Part shown: positions 46,410 through 57,216 of the stretch, in pieces | Position numbering within the stretch: position 1 is the first letter of the stretch | Layout of the letters: each line of letters opens with the position of its first letter | Source of the DNA: Cyclina sinensis | Lineage: Eukaryota > Mollusca > Bivalvia > Venerida > Veneridae | Direction: 5' to 3' | Assembly (NCBI GenBank): GCA_012932295.1 | Contig: JAAONU010000016.1 | Span: forward strand, 43,493,241 to 43,557,240 | DNA length: 64,000 nucleotides | The notes under the pieces: generated by a model | The model's database searches: none | Seen by the model: the letters and a program-made list of their open reading frames with translations, nothing else | Told to the model about the DNA's origin: nothing | Made by a program: the position numbers and the translations under genes

Positions 46410-47021
46410 GTTTTTGTCATCGTCGAAAACCCACGTTCGATCCATTCCGTTTCACTCTATTTATCTACCGTGGGACAATTGGTTGGTAAAATTTCGTACT
46501 CATGAATAATTCATAACCTACTTTCATTGGTTTCCGAAAGTTTCCCTTGCGCAATCTCAGCCAATGAAATTACTTGTTACAATTTTCCTTTCGAGTCTAT
46601 GTTTAAATATTAGGAAATACGTCTATTTTAAGCACTTTTCATTATTCCTACTTTCACACTGAAGAGTATCTATTTGTAATGCGGAATCTCATTCGACGAA
46701 GAGTTACTTCCCTTTGCTAATAAATTCATAACCTACTTTCATTGGTTTCCGAAAGTTTCCCTTGCGCAATCTCAGCCAATGAAATTACTTGTTACAATTT
46801 TCCTTTCGAGTCTATGTTTAAATATTAGGAAATACGTCTATTTTAAGCACTTTTCATTATTCCTACTTTCACACTGAAGAGTATCTATTTGTAATGCGGA
46901 ATCTCATTCGACGAAGAGTTACTTCCCTTTGCTAATAAATATTCATGAAAACGAATGATCTGCAGTCAATTAATGTAGTTGTACGGAATATGTACCGGGG
47001 GTCACCGACGATGGTTTTTGT
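46410..47021. mobile_element. hAT-like MITE with internal 215-bp tandem duplication, unit 2
   Basis: Same ends and GTTTTTGT flanks as at 39,280, but 596 bp long (46,418-47,013). The segment starting AATTCATAACCTACTTTC occurs at about 46,508 and again at 46,723, a 215-bp tandem copy joined at AATAAATTCAT. Unit 1 has GAATAATTCATAACC and GCTAATAAATATTCATG at the two parent sites, so the join used a short AATAA/ATTCAT microhomology. Confidence 0.87.
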
Positions 47022-47334
47022 AAAAACTGTGTTAACGTGAATTCTGGACAATGAGCTTATATGTTACAACATAAGATATTCTAAACTATATAAATTTGCG
47101 TACTGTATTTATTCAAAGTTTAATTACTTCTTTTGACTATTCTAAAAGCTTATTAGTGTGCGAGTCCTAATCACATTTGTCTTACTTTTAAATAACAAAT
47201 TTAAAAGAAATGAAGACATGTGGAAAGATAAAAGGTACATAACGATGCTGAAATAATATGATGAGTTGCAAAAAAATGAAATATATATGTAAGTATTAAA
47301 CACATAAAGCGCCTCAAGGAACACACACCTTGCA

Positions 47335-47475
47335 TGAATTATAAAAAGTACACTTAGGTGAACGGTGTAAATCTAATAACGATGTATTCTACCGTCTGTT
47401 AAACCAGAATTATAAAAAGTACACTAAGGTGAACGGTGTAAATCTAATAACGATGTATTCTATTGTCTGTTAAAC
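47335..47475 (+). promoter_or_regulatory. 71-bp tandem duplication with TATA-like box upstream of SDR copy B
   Basis: Same arrangement as at 39,993, with two substitutions seen (CTACCGTC; CACTAAGG). Promoter function is inference. Confidence 0.6.
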
Positions 47476-47638
47476 CAGATTTACTTCAGTTTACCATTTT
47501 GTTAGCTTTACATTGTGTGCAACTACCGTGTCGGTGTTACGTTTTTAAACATTTTTAATGTGCATTCATCCCTCAAGATATTTATGATAACTGTTTCGAA
47601 TGACTTTGGAAAGGATAAAAAACTAACAATGTCGTTTA

Positions 47639-48383
47639 ATTTTGACGGAAAAAAAGTCTTGGTAACGGGAGCTGGAAAGGGAATTGGACGAGGAGTAGCT
47701 ATATCTTTAAGTAAGAAAGGCTGCAAGGTGTATGCCTTAAGTCGGACACAGACTGACTTGGATAGCTTAGTAGCTGAGTGTGACAACATAGTGCCTATTT
47801 TGGCAGATCTATGTGACTGGGAAGATACGAGGAAGAAACTAGAGAAGCTTGAAGTACTTGATGGTTTGGTGAACAATGCTGGTATTGCGGGCACAATTAC
47901 CCAGCAATGGATTGTCCTCGGGAATACATCACTAAAGTAATTGACAACAACCTACTTAGCGCAATAAACTGCACTCAGGTCATAGCCAAGAAAATGATTG
48001 AAGCCAAGAAAAAGGGATCTATAGTAAATGTATCAAGCACTAGCGGATTATCTACATTCAACAACGGATTGTCATATAGTATATCAAAGGCTGCGTTGGA
48101 CATGGCGTCAAAACAGTTTGCTCTTGAACTTGGACCGCACGGAATACGTGTAAACTCTGTGAATCCGTCGCTCGTGATAACACCAATGGTAAAAGAATAC
48201 ATAGCGAGTGGCCATCAGATTGATAAGATATTTATTTCAAGGACTCCAATGGGCAGAATACTTGATTTGAAGGAAATTGTCGATCCAATATTGTACCTAT
48301 TAAGCGATTGTTCCAGCATGGTTACGGCACAGACACACGTTATCGATGGAGGTATGCTGTCCAACATAACGCTTGATTTGTAA
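47639..48383 (+). pseudogene. SDR copy B (DCXR-like), same 1-bp frameshift as copy A
   Basis: The translated pieces are identical to copy A, including the GCGGG shift at about 47,891 and the premature stop at 47,938-47,940. The catalytic half (47,907-48,383) is intact in its own frame. Complete identity to copy A shows that the duplication is young, or that the sequence has been homogenised, or that the assembly has duplicated a haplotype. Confidence 0.88.
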
Positions 48384-49262
48384 AAGACGTGCTATTGCAT
48401 TCAGAATGACAATATATCAATTAGTTCTTTGTGAAATCTGTTTGGACATTTTCGTACATTGGCACAAATTATCATTTCATATACTTTAATAAATTAAGTA
48501 GAATGTTTAATAAATAAAGTAGAATGATAAGAAATAAAGAAGGTAATCATAAATGTATCAGTAATGTATTTAATTGAAATACTAAACATAAACTATGTAG
48601 ACAGAAACAAATAAAGTATATGTAAGCCGATAGCTTATCTTGAAGATATCATCCAGCAATCTTCGCCGAATTCAATGGTGAATTTAATCTTAACTTTGCG
48701 CATCTTTTCAATATTTGAAAATTAATTTTCAATTTTAACTCATCATCTACATTAGAAAGAATCTCTGTTTCCTTTAATGTTTTAAAATTTCATGCTTATA
48801 ATTTTAATATGTAATAAGCTCAGTTTGTATTTATGTGTAAAGAATGTCATCGATTGAAGTGGATAGTAATTTCGGTCATAATGTTTAAGTGATACACCAA
48901 ACATAAAAGGTTAAGTTTGAAAAAAAATGAAGGTAAACTACTAGTCAGCAGTTTTTTCATGTTTTTGTCATAATGATGCCACACTAATGTCCTTTTATTC
49001 TCAGATTATGCCCTGTTTCCTCTTTCAGTATTGAATTTGAAGTCAAATATATAGGTTATGCTGCTTAGGGCATCACCAAGTTAAGTGGCTAGTTTTCAAA
49101 ATGCGACGGAGCGTCTACTGAAAATGAATATGCATCAACGCATCTGGTGCTTTAGGGTTTCTGAAATCCTTATTTTACGGCCCTGCAATTCTATTTTCGG
49201 CTCCATTTGTGGTCCTAGTTTTAACACTATGCAATCATTTTGATTTTCTAAATGTTTATCAG
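48384..49262. other. 3' flank of SDR copy B
   Basis: Copy of 41,041-41,918; AATAAA at the equivalent position. No gene. Confidence 0.6.
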
Positions 49263-51703
49263 CGAGGGTTAAGAAATAAAGTAAGCTGCATTCAATATAT
49301 TGCATCAGAGTGTATCATTGTGATTGACAAATATATGCTTCTGTTTTTATGTAAATGATGTGTTTAAATTAAAAAGAGAAATTGATTGTAATTTACATAA
49401 AATTTTGATATCGACAGCAATATTATTGAAATTCATTTTCTGCATGTAGAAACAGACTTACCATTCCGATTTTAAGATTTTTGCAACTGCTTTTGCACTA
49501 GAAATATATTTTTTTCTTTTAAAATTATTTTATAGAAACATTAGATTTAATATTATATATAAAACTAAAGACTTGTTTCAATAAATGTTTAGAACTTTAG
49601 CAATTTGAACAATTCCCCAGAATCATGAAAATGCATATAATGCCAGCAGATGATGTGAGCGTTTCTAAACTCACTGTGATTTGCTTTGTCTGAGTTTTAT
49701 TTATCGTCCGTACCTGTTGACCATTTGACCGACGCCCCATGGAAGGTTAGTTATTTAAATTTGTTGGAGATAGTGGAAGACATGAAAGCATCCCATTTCA
49801 GTGACGCTTCTGGTTCTTTTGCATGCTCAGTATATAGCACTGATATATAGGACTTCAGTTTAACGTCTTAGCAGAAAGTCTGTTTCTCAACTGTTTGATA
49901 TCTGTAATCACAGTTCATAAAATATAGAATAATGATTCATTGTCTCTCCCTAACTGGCTATAGAAATTTGTTACAGACATGATGTTATTATTATTATTCA
50001 TCGTAATGTTAGAATATTTGCCATCTTGTTGTACACTGTTGAACATTGATATTGTATGTTTGTTTAACTGTTGTAATGCTCATAAACCGCGTTGTTTGTT
50101 TTGTTTTTGTTTTATTGTTGTTGATTTTTGAGGGGGTGGTTGTTGTTCTTGTTTTGCATTTTTAAAGTGCTTCTTCTTAATATCCAATAATGTTGAGGGA
50201 GAAAAGTAAAATATTTTTAGAAAAAGGTTTTATAGCGTTACTTATATAGTAAAGTCGCATATACAACAGTTAAAATAAAATTACATGACTGTATTGTTAA
50301 AAAATATCAGAAAATTGTCAATAAGAATGTCAGTTCAAGACCTTCAGCTATCAATCAAATGATTATTTGCGACATAGAGAACAAAGGAAATTCCACCTTA
50401 TTCCGAGAAAAGAAAAATTATAAGCTTGTTTTCAAATTGACGTACAATAAATTTGTGTTAACTCAAAGCAAAATGAAATTAATATTAGAACACGCGAGTC
50501 TTAGTGAAGTTGGTATAACAATATCAAGATACAGTCGCTTGAAAATTAGTCTAAAGCAATTAAAATGGTGGAATGTAAAATCGAATCAAACGACAACCAA
50601 AGTGCGATCAGTATCGCACAAAGTTAGAGATGATCTTGCGAAGGTGATACCGATTGAAAGAGTAATATCAATTCTAAACAGCAAATAGCTTGGAGTAAGC
50701 AAACACAGACGAGAAATATTAAACAAACACTAAACAGCAAATTTAAGCTCCATATTTGCATCAGAAAAGACGGTCATCCTCTCAGCGTATATAAAAACTT
50801 TTTGTATCAACAATAGCTGTCAAGCCGGTGTATCATTTGTTTATGTTACTGCGAAAACTGTAACAAAAGGCAATTTTTGTAAACCACCGTGCCAGCAGCG
50901 TTACTGACATGGTCAAGCAGTTCACCGCGTACACAAACGTTATCATGTTTTTTCTTCTAAAAACATCTTTGTGATAGTTTTACATATCGAATGGAATAAA
51001 CAGGGTTGGAAATTAGTGCCAATCAGAATTTCCTATTCAATATAAGCTTGACATTCCTTGAAGAGTCGCGATCACTGCATTTTTGACAATTTTCAATGCC
51101 CTGTTTCATCGCATTCGCCTTCATTTTCCTGTTTTTTCACGAATGATACAGAAACGGCAAAAATGTGGGAGAAAACAGATTCAGGCGAGAATTCGAAAAT
51201 AATATGAGATCATCTTGCCCGTAGTCTTAATGTCAAAATTAACAATCAGCCACAGAAATATTTTAATTTTCTTACCCGAGGGGCGAATTTCCACCGCAAA
51301 AGCGACGTTAAACACCACAGACCAGTGTTACTTGCACCACCTCTACTGAACGTATGATCACGGGGAATATTGTAAAAAAGTATCTATTTTTTGTGCCCCC
51401 ACCACTTAAAGTTATAAAACCGCCCATAAACAGAAATATAACATTGTCGTCAAATTATGCAAATATTCGCACCAATGCATAGACAACTTGTTAAATTTAT
51501 TTACTCTTATAACTTAACTATGTTCGTGGATGTCAGCGGATATAAAAACACCTGCTTTCGTTTTCTGAAACCTCTCCGCCATTGCCGGAAGATGCTTATT
51601 TGCATACATAAGTTATTTTTACAACATCTTATTTACATGACATGACAAATTTAGTGCCGATAAGTATTTTCAACTGATGGTACTTCATCCTCTATGATTT
51701 TTA
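49263..51703. other. No gene recognised; contains a SINE fragment
   Basis: The plus ORF at 50,359-50,688 (109 codons, basic, Lys-rich, ending IERVISILNSK) has no recognised domain and may be chance. T/G-rich low complexity lies at 50,090-50,160. Otherwise unique-looking. Confidence 0.45.
49694..49885 (-). mobile_element. tRNA-SINE fragment without head
   Basis: On the minus strand it carries TATATCAGTGCTATATACTG, AAAAGAACCAGAAGCGTCAC, GGGATGCTTTCATG and the tail TGGGGCGTCGGTCAAATGG...GATAAATAAAA, matching the core and tail of the SINE at 10,141-10,413. The tRNA head is absent (5'-truncated). Confidence 0.8.
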
Positions 51704-52450
51704 AAGTTTATTCTCAGTATCGTACAGTATTTTTGAATAAATATACGTTTCGAAAGATTGAAATGATCAAATGCCATCCACGAAAGGTAACTGTGCAGAT
51801 ATGGTGTTGATAATTTTTTAAACATTCTAGATTTCTAATTTAGTTTAATTTTTATGAAGATTTTGGGCAGTGTTATACATTTAAGAGGGGGATATAAATT
51901 TGCCCTTGTCCGTCCGCCCGGCCGTCACGTTGTCCCGCTGCCGCGCTGTCCGTACGTAGACCGGTTTGTGTCGCCTGTAACTCAAAACGTATATCTGAAG
52001 ATCGTGAGAGAATCTCGCCTCCGACTGGATTCGAACCCGCGACCTCCGGATCCGGAGCTCTGCGCTGTACCCCTGTCAGCATATGAAGTTACGCACCAAG
52101 GTATTTTGATGCAAATTAATTGCAAATCGGCATAGTTATGCCCCCTGAGAAAGCTTAAACAATAACACTTTAGACTTGATACGCACCAGTAATTGTACAC
52201 AATTTTATACCGCAATACAGCGGATTGTGGGTATCCGTGTCCTATAGACACATCCCTAGTTTGTTAACGTTCTATCACCCGACTCATTCGCTTTTGTATT
52301 TACTAATTAATAGTAAACAACAACCTATTGAACGCAATAAACTGCACCTAGATCATAGCCAAGAAGTTGATCGAATCCAAGAAAACGGGCGTCTCAGGCA
52401 CTGCTGGATTATGTACATTACGTAACGCTCTACCACATAGTATATTAAAG
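51704..52450. repeat. Duplicated block, paralog of 14.7-19.8 kb, without the inserted elements
   Basis: Same order of landmarks as the 14.7-kb block, but continuous where that block has the two pearl/HINE-like elements: GGTAACTGTGCAGAT ... GTTGATAATTTTTTAAAC ... TTTTTATGAAGATTTTGGGC ... GCCCTTGTCCGTCCGCCC. Confidence 0.85.
52005..52072 (-). repeat. tRNA-like remnant (Arg-CCG-like), truncated
   Basis: B box GGTTCGAATCC and the TCCGGAT loop are retained; the A-box side is lost after ACAGCGCAGAGC. Homolog of 19,398-19,471. Confidence 0.6.
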
Positions 52451-52730
52451 GCTGCGTTGAACATGCCGTCGAAACAATTTGCTCTTGAACTTAGACCGCA
52501 AGGAAACTCCGTGAATCCGTCAATCGTCATAACACCACAGGTCAAAGAGTTCATTGGGAGTAGATCACAAGTGGATACTAGTATTTATTTAAAGGACTCA
52601 AACTGAATGAATACTAAAGGAAATTATCGATCATTGATTGTAGCTGTTAAGCAATAATTCCAGCTTGGTTACAGCACAGACACACGTTGTCGATGGAAGA
52701 ATGTTGTCAAGCATAACTATTGAAACGTAA
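52316..52730 (+). pseudogene. SDR remnant P2
   Basis: A decayed SDR from NNLLSAINCT (AACAACCTATTGAACGCAAT) through GGCTGCGTTGAACATGCCGT, AAACAATTTGCTCTTGAACT and AACTCCGTGAATCCGTCAAT to the C-terminal AGACACACGTTGTCGATGG. It covers about residues 107-250 with deletions (for example, the catalytic YSISK region is reduced to PHSILKAALNM) and frameshifts. It links the fragment P0 (N-side) and P1 (C-side) into one ancestral remnant upstream of SDR copy C. Confidence 0.88.
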
Positions 52731-53165
52731 CAGTTGTGGGATTCACTTGAATTTTTTTAATCAAGAATTTAAAAGTTAATGAAAATTTTTACGGGTTATC
52801 TGAAAGAACTTTTCTATTTTTAGCCAAGCTATTAATTCAGTAATTGTACAACACTTTATTTTCTGTAGAAAACTGTGTTAACGTGAATTCTTGATAATGA
52901 GATTTTATTTTACAAACTCTAAAGGTATTTTTAACTACATGCATATAAATGTGGGTACTATCATTATTCAAAGTTTAAGTATTTCTTTTGATTTTTCTAA
53001 AGCTGATTATAGTACGCGTTCTAATTACATTTGTCTTACTTTTCCATTACGAATTTTTTTTTAAAAAATGCACAGATTATGAAAATGTTGAAAGATGAAA
53101 GGAACATAACTTTACTGAAATTATATGATGAGTTGCAAAAAATGAAATATATATGTAAATATTAA
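52731..53165. other. Flank homologous to 39,156-39,960 without the MITE
   Basis: GGGTTATCTGAAAGAACTTT, TAGCCAAGCTATTAATTCAG and AACTGTGTTAACGTGAATTC match the sequence on both sides of the MITE in units 1 and 2. No gene. Confidence 0.75.
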
Positions 53166-53515
53166 AGGAATACACAGGCAGATGAGTGCCCCAAAAATAA
53201 AACTGATATCATTTGCTCATATCACGTTCAGTAAGAAGAACTTTAAATTCCCAGTATGCTTGTAGAGAAATGCGGACCTGGACGTAAATATTTGAACCTT
53301 CTTTAACAGAAAGTAAAACGTGAACGAAATCACCGAGTTATTTTCAAATAGGTCACGTGACAAAAACAGCCAATCGTCATTTCTCTTGGGTTGTTTTTGC
53401 CGTAGATCACGTGACAGGTACTTTAACCGTCCAATCATTCACTGCGAAATTTAGCGCGAAATCTAAATTTTCTATCTAGACCGACGTGGGTCAAGTTAGG
53501 AATCCACCCGGTTTT
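53166..53515. other. No gene recognised
   Basis: Unique insertion relative to the other SDR units. Two TCACGTGAC words at 53,353 and 53,406 are noted; no feature is supported. Confidence 0.4.
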
Positions 53516-54951
53516 TGTGTCGCCCTTTCGAAGAAACGGCAATACATAGGGATCGCTTTGTCCGTCGGTCTGTCGGTCCGTCACGAAAACTTAACGTTGG
53601 CTATTACTTTGCCATTTCTAAACATTATCTTAACAAACTTTCAAATTGTATTGCTTATGACAACAGGGTCGGGATGATGCCAACAACTTTAGGTCAAGGT
53701 CCCATTTGACAGAGTTATGCCCCTTTTAATATTTGTATTTTGTCATGAAAACTTAACGTTGACAATAACTTTGCCATTTCTTAACATTTCGTCATCAAAC
53801 TTTCAAATTATATTGCTTACACAACAGGGTAGTGATGATGCCAAAATCTGTAGGTCAAGGTCACAATTAACAGAGTTATGCCCCTTTTGTACTTGGATTT
53901 TGTCATGAAAACTGAACATTGTCTATAACTATGCCATTTCTTAATATTTCTTCATCGAACTTTCCAATTGTAATACTTATCACTTAAGACAATACCATTT
54001 CTCAAGGGCAGATAACCCTCAGATTTATTTTTGCAATGTTATGCCCCTTTTTCAAGTTAAAATTTCTTTGTAAACCTTTTTCTTTATGTCCATGTCTCAG
54101 AAAGTGTCAAAGATATTCCATTCAAACTTGGAATACTTGATTACCAGCAAAACCCCTGTAAAGATTGTTGGTACCCATGTCCCTTGGGTCACAGTTAGCC
54201 CCAACCCCAGGGGTCACTTGCTTTTGCTTATGTATAGGAAAAAATATTCTTAAACCTAGAAATAAAATATTTACTGACATGAGATGGGTTAGTACTCCCC
54301 CCACCGTCCCTCTGTATGGGGACCCGTCCCCCATTTTTTTTAACACCCCCGCCCTATTTTTTAATACACAGGTACTTGACTACACAGGTACTTGACTCCC
54401 CATCCATCCCCAACCCCCTTCCCCCCACCCACCAGTCACTCCCCCCACCTCCCCCGGCCCAAATTGTTTTTTTTAATACATAGGCACTTGTCTCCCCATC
54501 CACCTCCCAAACCTTTCACCCCTCTCCACAAACACCCCCCCGGCCCATTTTTTTTTACATAGGTACTTGTCTCCCAATCCACCCACAAACCTGTCGTCCC
54601 CCACTTTAATTCTTTTTTTAATACATAGGTACTTGACTTTCATCCTCCCCCCCCCCCCCCGACGACCAGAGGGGCTCGAATTTTTTTTATTATTTTTTTT
54701 TTTAAATACATAAGTGCTTGACCCGAATTTTTTTCGTCCTGTATGACTAGGTACTTGCCCTCCGCCTCTCAATTTTTTTACACTTGGGGCTCTTGTTTAA
54801 CTTTGCTTATAATTAATTATCCAGCACTGAGAAAAGTGGAGCATGCTGTCTGTGGACAGGTCTTGTCGTACTTTGACTAGCATGCTGTCTTTTCCAGCGG
54901 GCTGTTGTTTACCTTTTTAGTTATTCTAACAGAGTACCAAAGGGCGACACA
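53516..54951. mobile_element. 1.44-kb TIR element with internal tandem units
   Basis: The left end TGTGTCGCCCTTT (53,516-53,528) is the exact reverse complement of the right end AAAGGGCGACACA (54,939-54,951). Inside are three units of about 161 bp anchored by GTCATGAAAACTTAACGTTG (53,580, 53,742, 53,902), then a stretch like the pearl/HINE unit (GGGTCACAGTTAGCCCC), then a C-rich minisatellite. It sits between remnant P2 and SDR copy C and is absent from units 1 and 2. No transposase. Confidence 0.78.
54290..54780. repeat. C-rich minisatellite with ATAGGTACTTGACT motif
   Basis: ATAGGTACTTG(A/T)C-type words at about 54,369, 54,387, 54,481, 54,560, 54,627 and 54,710 separate runs of C and T; spacing is irregular (18-95 bp). 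It includes homopolymers of 14 or more C. Minus ORFs here are low-complexity. Confidence 0.8.
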
Positions 54952-55109
54952 AGTGTTCCACTGAACACCTATCTAGTTCATTTAAAAAGAGGAAATCTTT
55001 GTTACTGGGACAGATCATTGTATTTATTTTGATCACATTTATAGTATATTGATACAATGAATGAGAAAGAAAGCATAATACTTTTGCCTGTATATCCCTT
55101 TAAACTCAT

Positions 55110-55210
55110 AAAGCGCCTCAATGAACACATACCTTGCATGTATTATAGAAAGTGCACTTAGGTGAACGGTGTTAGTTTTTTAACGATGCAATTTTATAGT
55201 CTGTCAAACC
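55110..55210 (+). promoter_or_regulatory. Conserved upstream block of SDR copy C
   Basis: AAGCGCCTCAATGAACACA, CCTTGCATG, TATTATAGAAAGTGCACTTA and GGTGAACGGTG are shared with copies A and B, where part of the block is duplicated. TATTATAGAAAG stands at the place of the TATA-like box. Function is inferred from conservation and position. Confidence 0.45.
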
Positions 55211-55400
55211 AGATGTACTTCAGTTTGCATAAAATTTTGTTAGATTTAAATTGTGTGCAACTACCTTATCCGTTTACAAATGTTAATGCAATTTGCTTTA
55301 GTTCAACATTTGTAATGTGCATTCATCCCTCAAAATATTACAGATAGCTGTTTCAGTGGAAACAGGTAGAACGACTTTGTAAAAGGGAGACAAACTGACA

Positions 55401-56156
55401 ATGCCGTTTAATTTTGACGGGAAAAAGGTCTTGGTAACGGGAGCTGGAAAGGGAATTGGACGAGGAGTTGCTATGTCTTTAAGTAAGAAAGGCTGCAAGG
55501 TGTATGCCTTAAGTCGGACACAATCCGACCTTGATAGTTTAGTAGCTGAGTGTGACAACATAGTGCCTATTTTAGCAGATCTGTGTGACTGGGAAGATAC
55601 GAGGAAGAAACTAGAGAAGCTTGAAGTACTTGATGGTTTGGTGAACAATGCTGGTATTGCGGGGCACCAGTACTCGGCCGTGGATTGTCCTCGGGAGTAT
55701 ATCACTAAAGTACTTGACAACAACCTACTAAGCGCAATAAACTGCACTCAGATCATAGCCAAGAAAATGATTGAAGCGAAGAAAAAGGGATCTATAGTAA
55801 ATGTATCAAGCACTGGTGGATTAAGTACATTCCGCAACGGATTGTCATATAGTATATCAAAGGCTGCGTTGGACATGGCGTCAAAACAGTTTGCTCTTGA
55901 ATTTGGACCGCACGGAATACGTGTAAATTCCGTGAACCCGTCGCTCGTGATAACACCAATGGTAAAAGAATACATAGCGAATGGCTTTCAGCTTGATAAA
56001 ATATTTATTTCAAGGACTCCAATGGGTAGAATACTTGATATGAAGGAAATTGTCGATCCAATATTGTACCTGTTAAGCGATTATTCCAGCATGGTTACAG
56101 CGCAGACACATGTTATCGATGGAGGCATGTTGTCCAACATAACGCTTGATTTGTAA
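55401..56156 (+). CDS. Short-chain dehydrogenase/reductase, L-xylulose/dicarbonyl reductase-like (copy C, intact)
   Basis: 251 residues, single exon. Rossmann start with TGAGKGIG (13-20); cofactor-preference segment SRTQSDLDSLVAEC (38-51), as in DCXR, where the SRT triad favours NADPH; DLCDWEDT (60-67); NNAG (82-85); active-site Asn about 108; catalytic Ser 136/137 in VSSTGG; YSISK giving Tyr150 and Lys154; VNPSLVITPM; C-terminal GGMLSNITLDL. The family (human DCXR has 244 residues) reduces L-xylulose and alpha-dicarbonyls with NADPH; the substrate here is inferred. The ATG follows GACA and begins a frame with all SDR motifs; no in-frame upstream extension is needed. It has no introns, unlike vertebrate DCXR, so it may derive from a retrocopy. 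It is the only uninterrupted member of the array in this window. Confidence 0.93.
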   Translation: MPFNFDGKKVLVTGAGKGIGRGVAMSLSKKGCKVYALSRTQSDLDSLVAECDNIVPILADLCDWEDTRKKLEKLEVLDGLVNNAGIAGHQYSAVDCPREYITKVLDNNLLSAINCTQIIAKKMIEAKKKGSIVNVSSTGGLSTFRNGLSYSISKAALDMASKQFALEFGPHGIRVNSVNPSLVITPMVKEYIANGFQLDKIFISRTPMGRILDMKEIVDPILYLLSDYSSMVTAQTHVIDGGMLSNITLDL

Positions 56157-56264
56157 AAGATGTGCGATTTGCATTCAGAAGGACAATGAAATATCAATTA
56201 ATTCATTGTGAAAATTCTTTGGACATTTTCGTACATGTGGACATATTATCACTTCATAGACTTT

Positions 56265-56270
56265 AATAAA
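56265..56270 (+). terminator. Candidate polyadenylation signal of SDR copy C
   Basis: AATAAA about 110 bp after the stop, conserved in copies A and B. Confidence 0.55.
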
Positions 56271-57216
56271 GAAAGTAGACTGGTTATACAAATAAAAGAA
56301 GGTAATCATAAATGTATCAGTAATGTATTTTAATTGAAATGCTTAATATTGTAACTGTAGGCAGAAACAATTAAAGAATATGTAACATGATGACTTATCT
56401 TGAAGATAACATCCCGCATCTTCGCCGAATTCAACTGTGAATTTAATCTTTACCTTGCACATCTTTTCAGTTTTGGAAAAATAATTTTTAACTTTTACTC
56501 AATATCTACATTAGAAAAAATCTCGGTTCCCTTAATGTTTCCAAACTTTTAGATCATCATGTTAATCTCTAGTAATCTCAGTTTGTATTTTTATACAATG
56601 AACGTCATCGATTGAAGTGGATAGTATTTTCGGCCATAACTTTTAAGTGATACACCGAACATAAAGGTTGTGTGAAAAAAATCAGATAAAGGCAAACTAA
56701 ACATCAACAGGTATTTTCATGTCCTTAGTAATAGTTAGGACACAAAAATGCCCTTACATTATCAGATTTCGTCCTGTTTCTTCTTTCACATTATTGAATT
56801 TGAAGTCATTTTTAGAAGCGAAAGCTTCTAAAGCTGCGCACCAGATTTTCTAGTTACAATCACATGTCCGCCTCTTATCCATACATTTGCGTTAAAAAAT
56901 AGTACAACAGGTTTTACGAGTTTTCATTGCAATTTTGATAAAAGTCCTTTGATATTGCAAAATTCTGTTGATTTTGAAAGCCTGAGGTATTTTTTTTTTT
57001 GACAAACCAAACAGCAGAACTAACAAATTATCAATTTTGTATCCATCCGCAAAAGCTTCATTCATATAATTTACTACGCATTGAAACAATCGACCCTCTG
57101 CTAATTGGCGAGGTATTCCGAATGCGTGTAATGAGATAACGTACCAAACACGAGTTTGACTCTGTTGATAATACTTTTTTGTTGTTTTGTTGTCAAATCA
57201 ATCAGAATAAATCAAA
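56271..57216. other. 3' flank of SDR copy C, then unique sequence
   Basis: Homologous to the flank of copies A and B up to about 56,815; after that AT-rich with no gene. The minus ORF at 56,892-57,089 is unsupported. Confidence 0.5.

Larger units (their letters stand above)
41919..49262. repeat. Tandem duplication, unit 2 (7,344 bp)
   Basis: Direct copy of 34,787-41,918. The extra ~212 bp is accounted for by a 215-bp tandem duplication inside the MITE at 46,5xx-46,9xx and a few small deletions. The breakpoint homology is only about two bases (GC), which suggests end joining and not recombination between long repeats. Confidence 0.95.

Noticed and set aside
50359..50688. 109-codon plus-strand ORF as a gene
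   Set aside because: No domain, no splice or promoter context, and its Lys/Ile-rich composition is expected from AT-rich DNA. It cannot be excluded but is not supported.
53354..53415. Paired TCACGTGAC words as a regulatory site
   Set aside because: Two occurrences without any adjacent gene or conservation to compare.
54473..54772. 99-codon Gly/Lys-rich minus-strand ORF
   Set aside because: A product of the C-rich minisatellite on the other strand.
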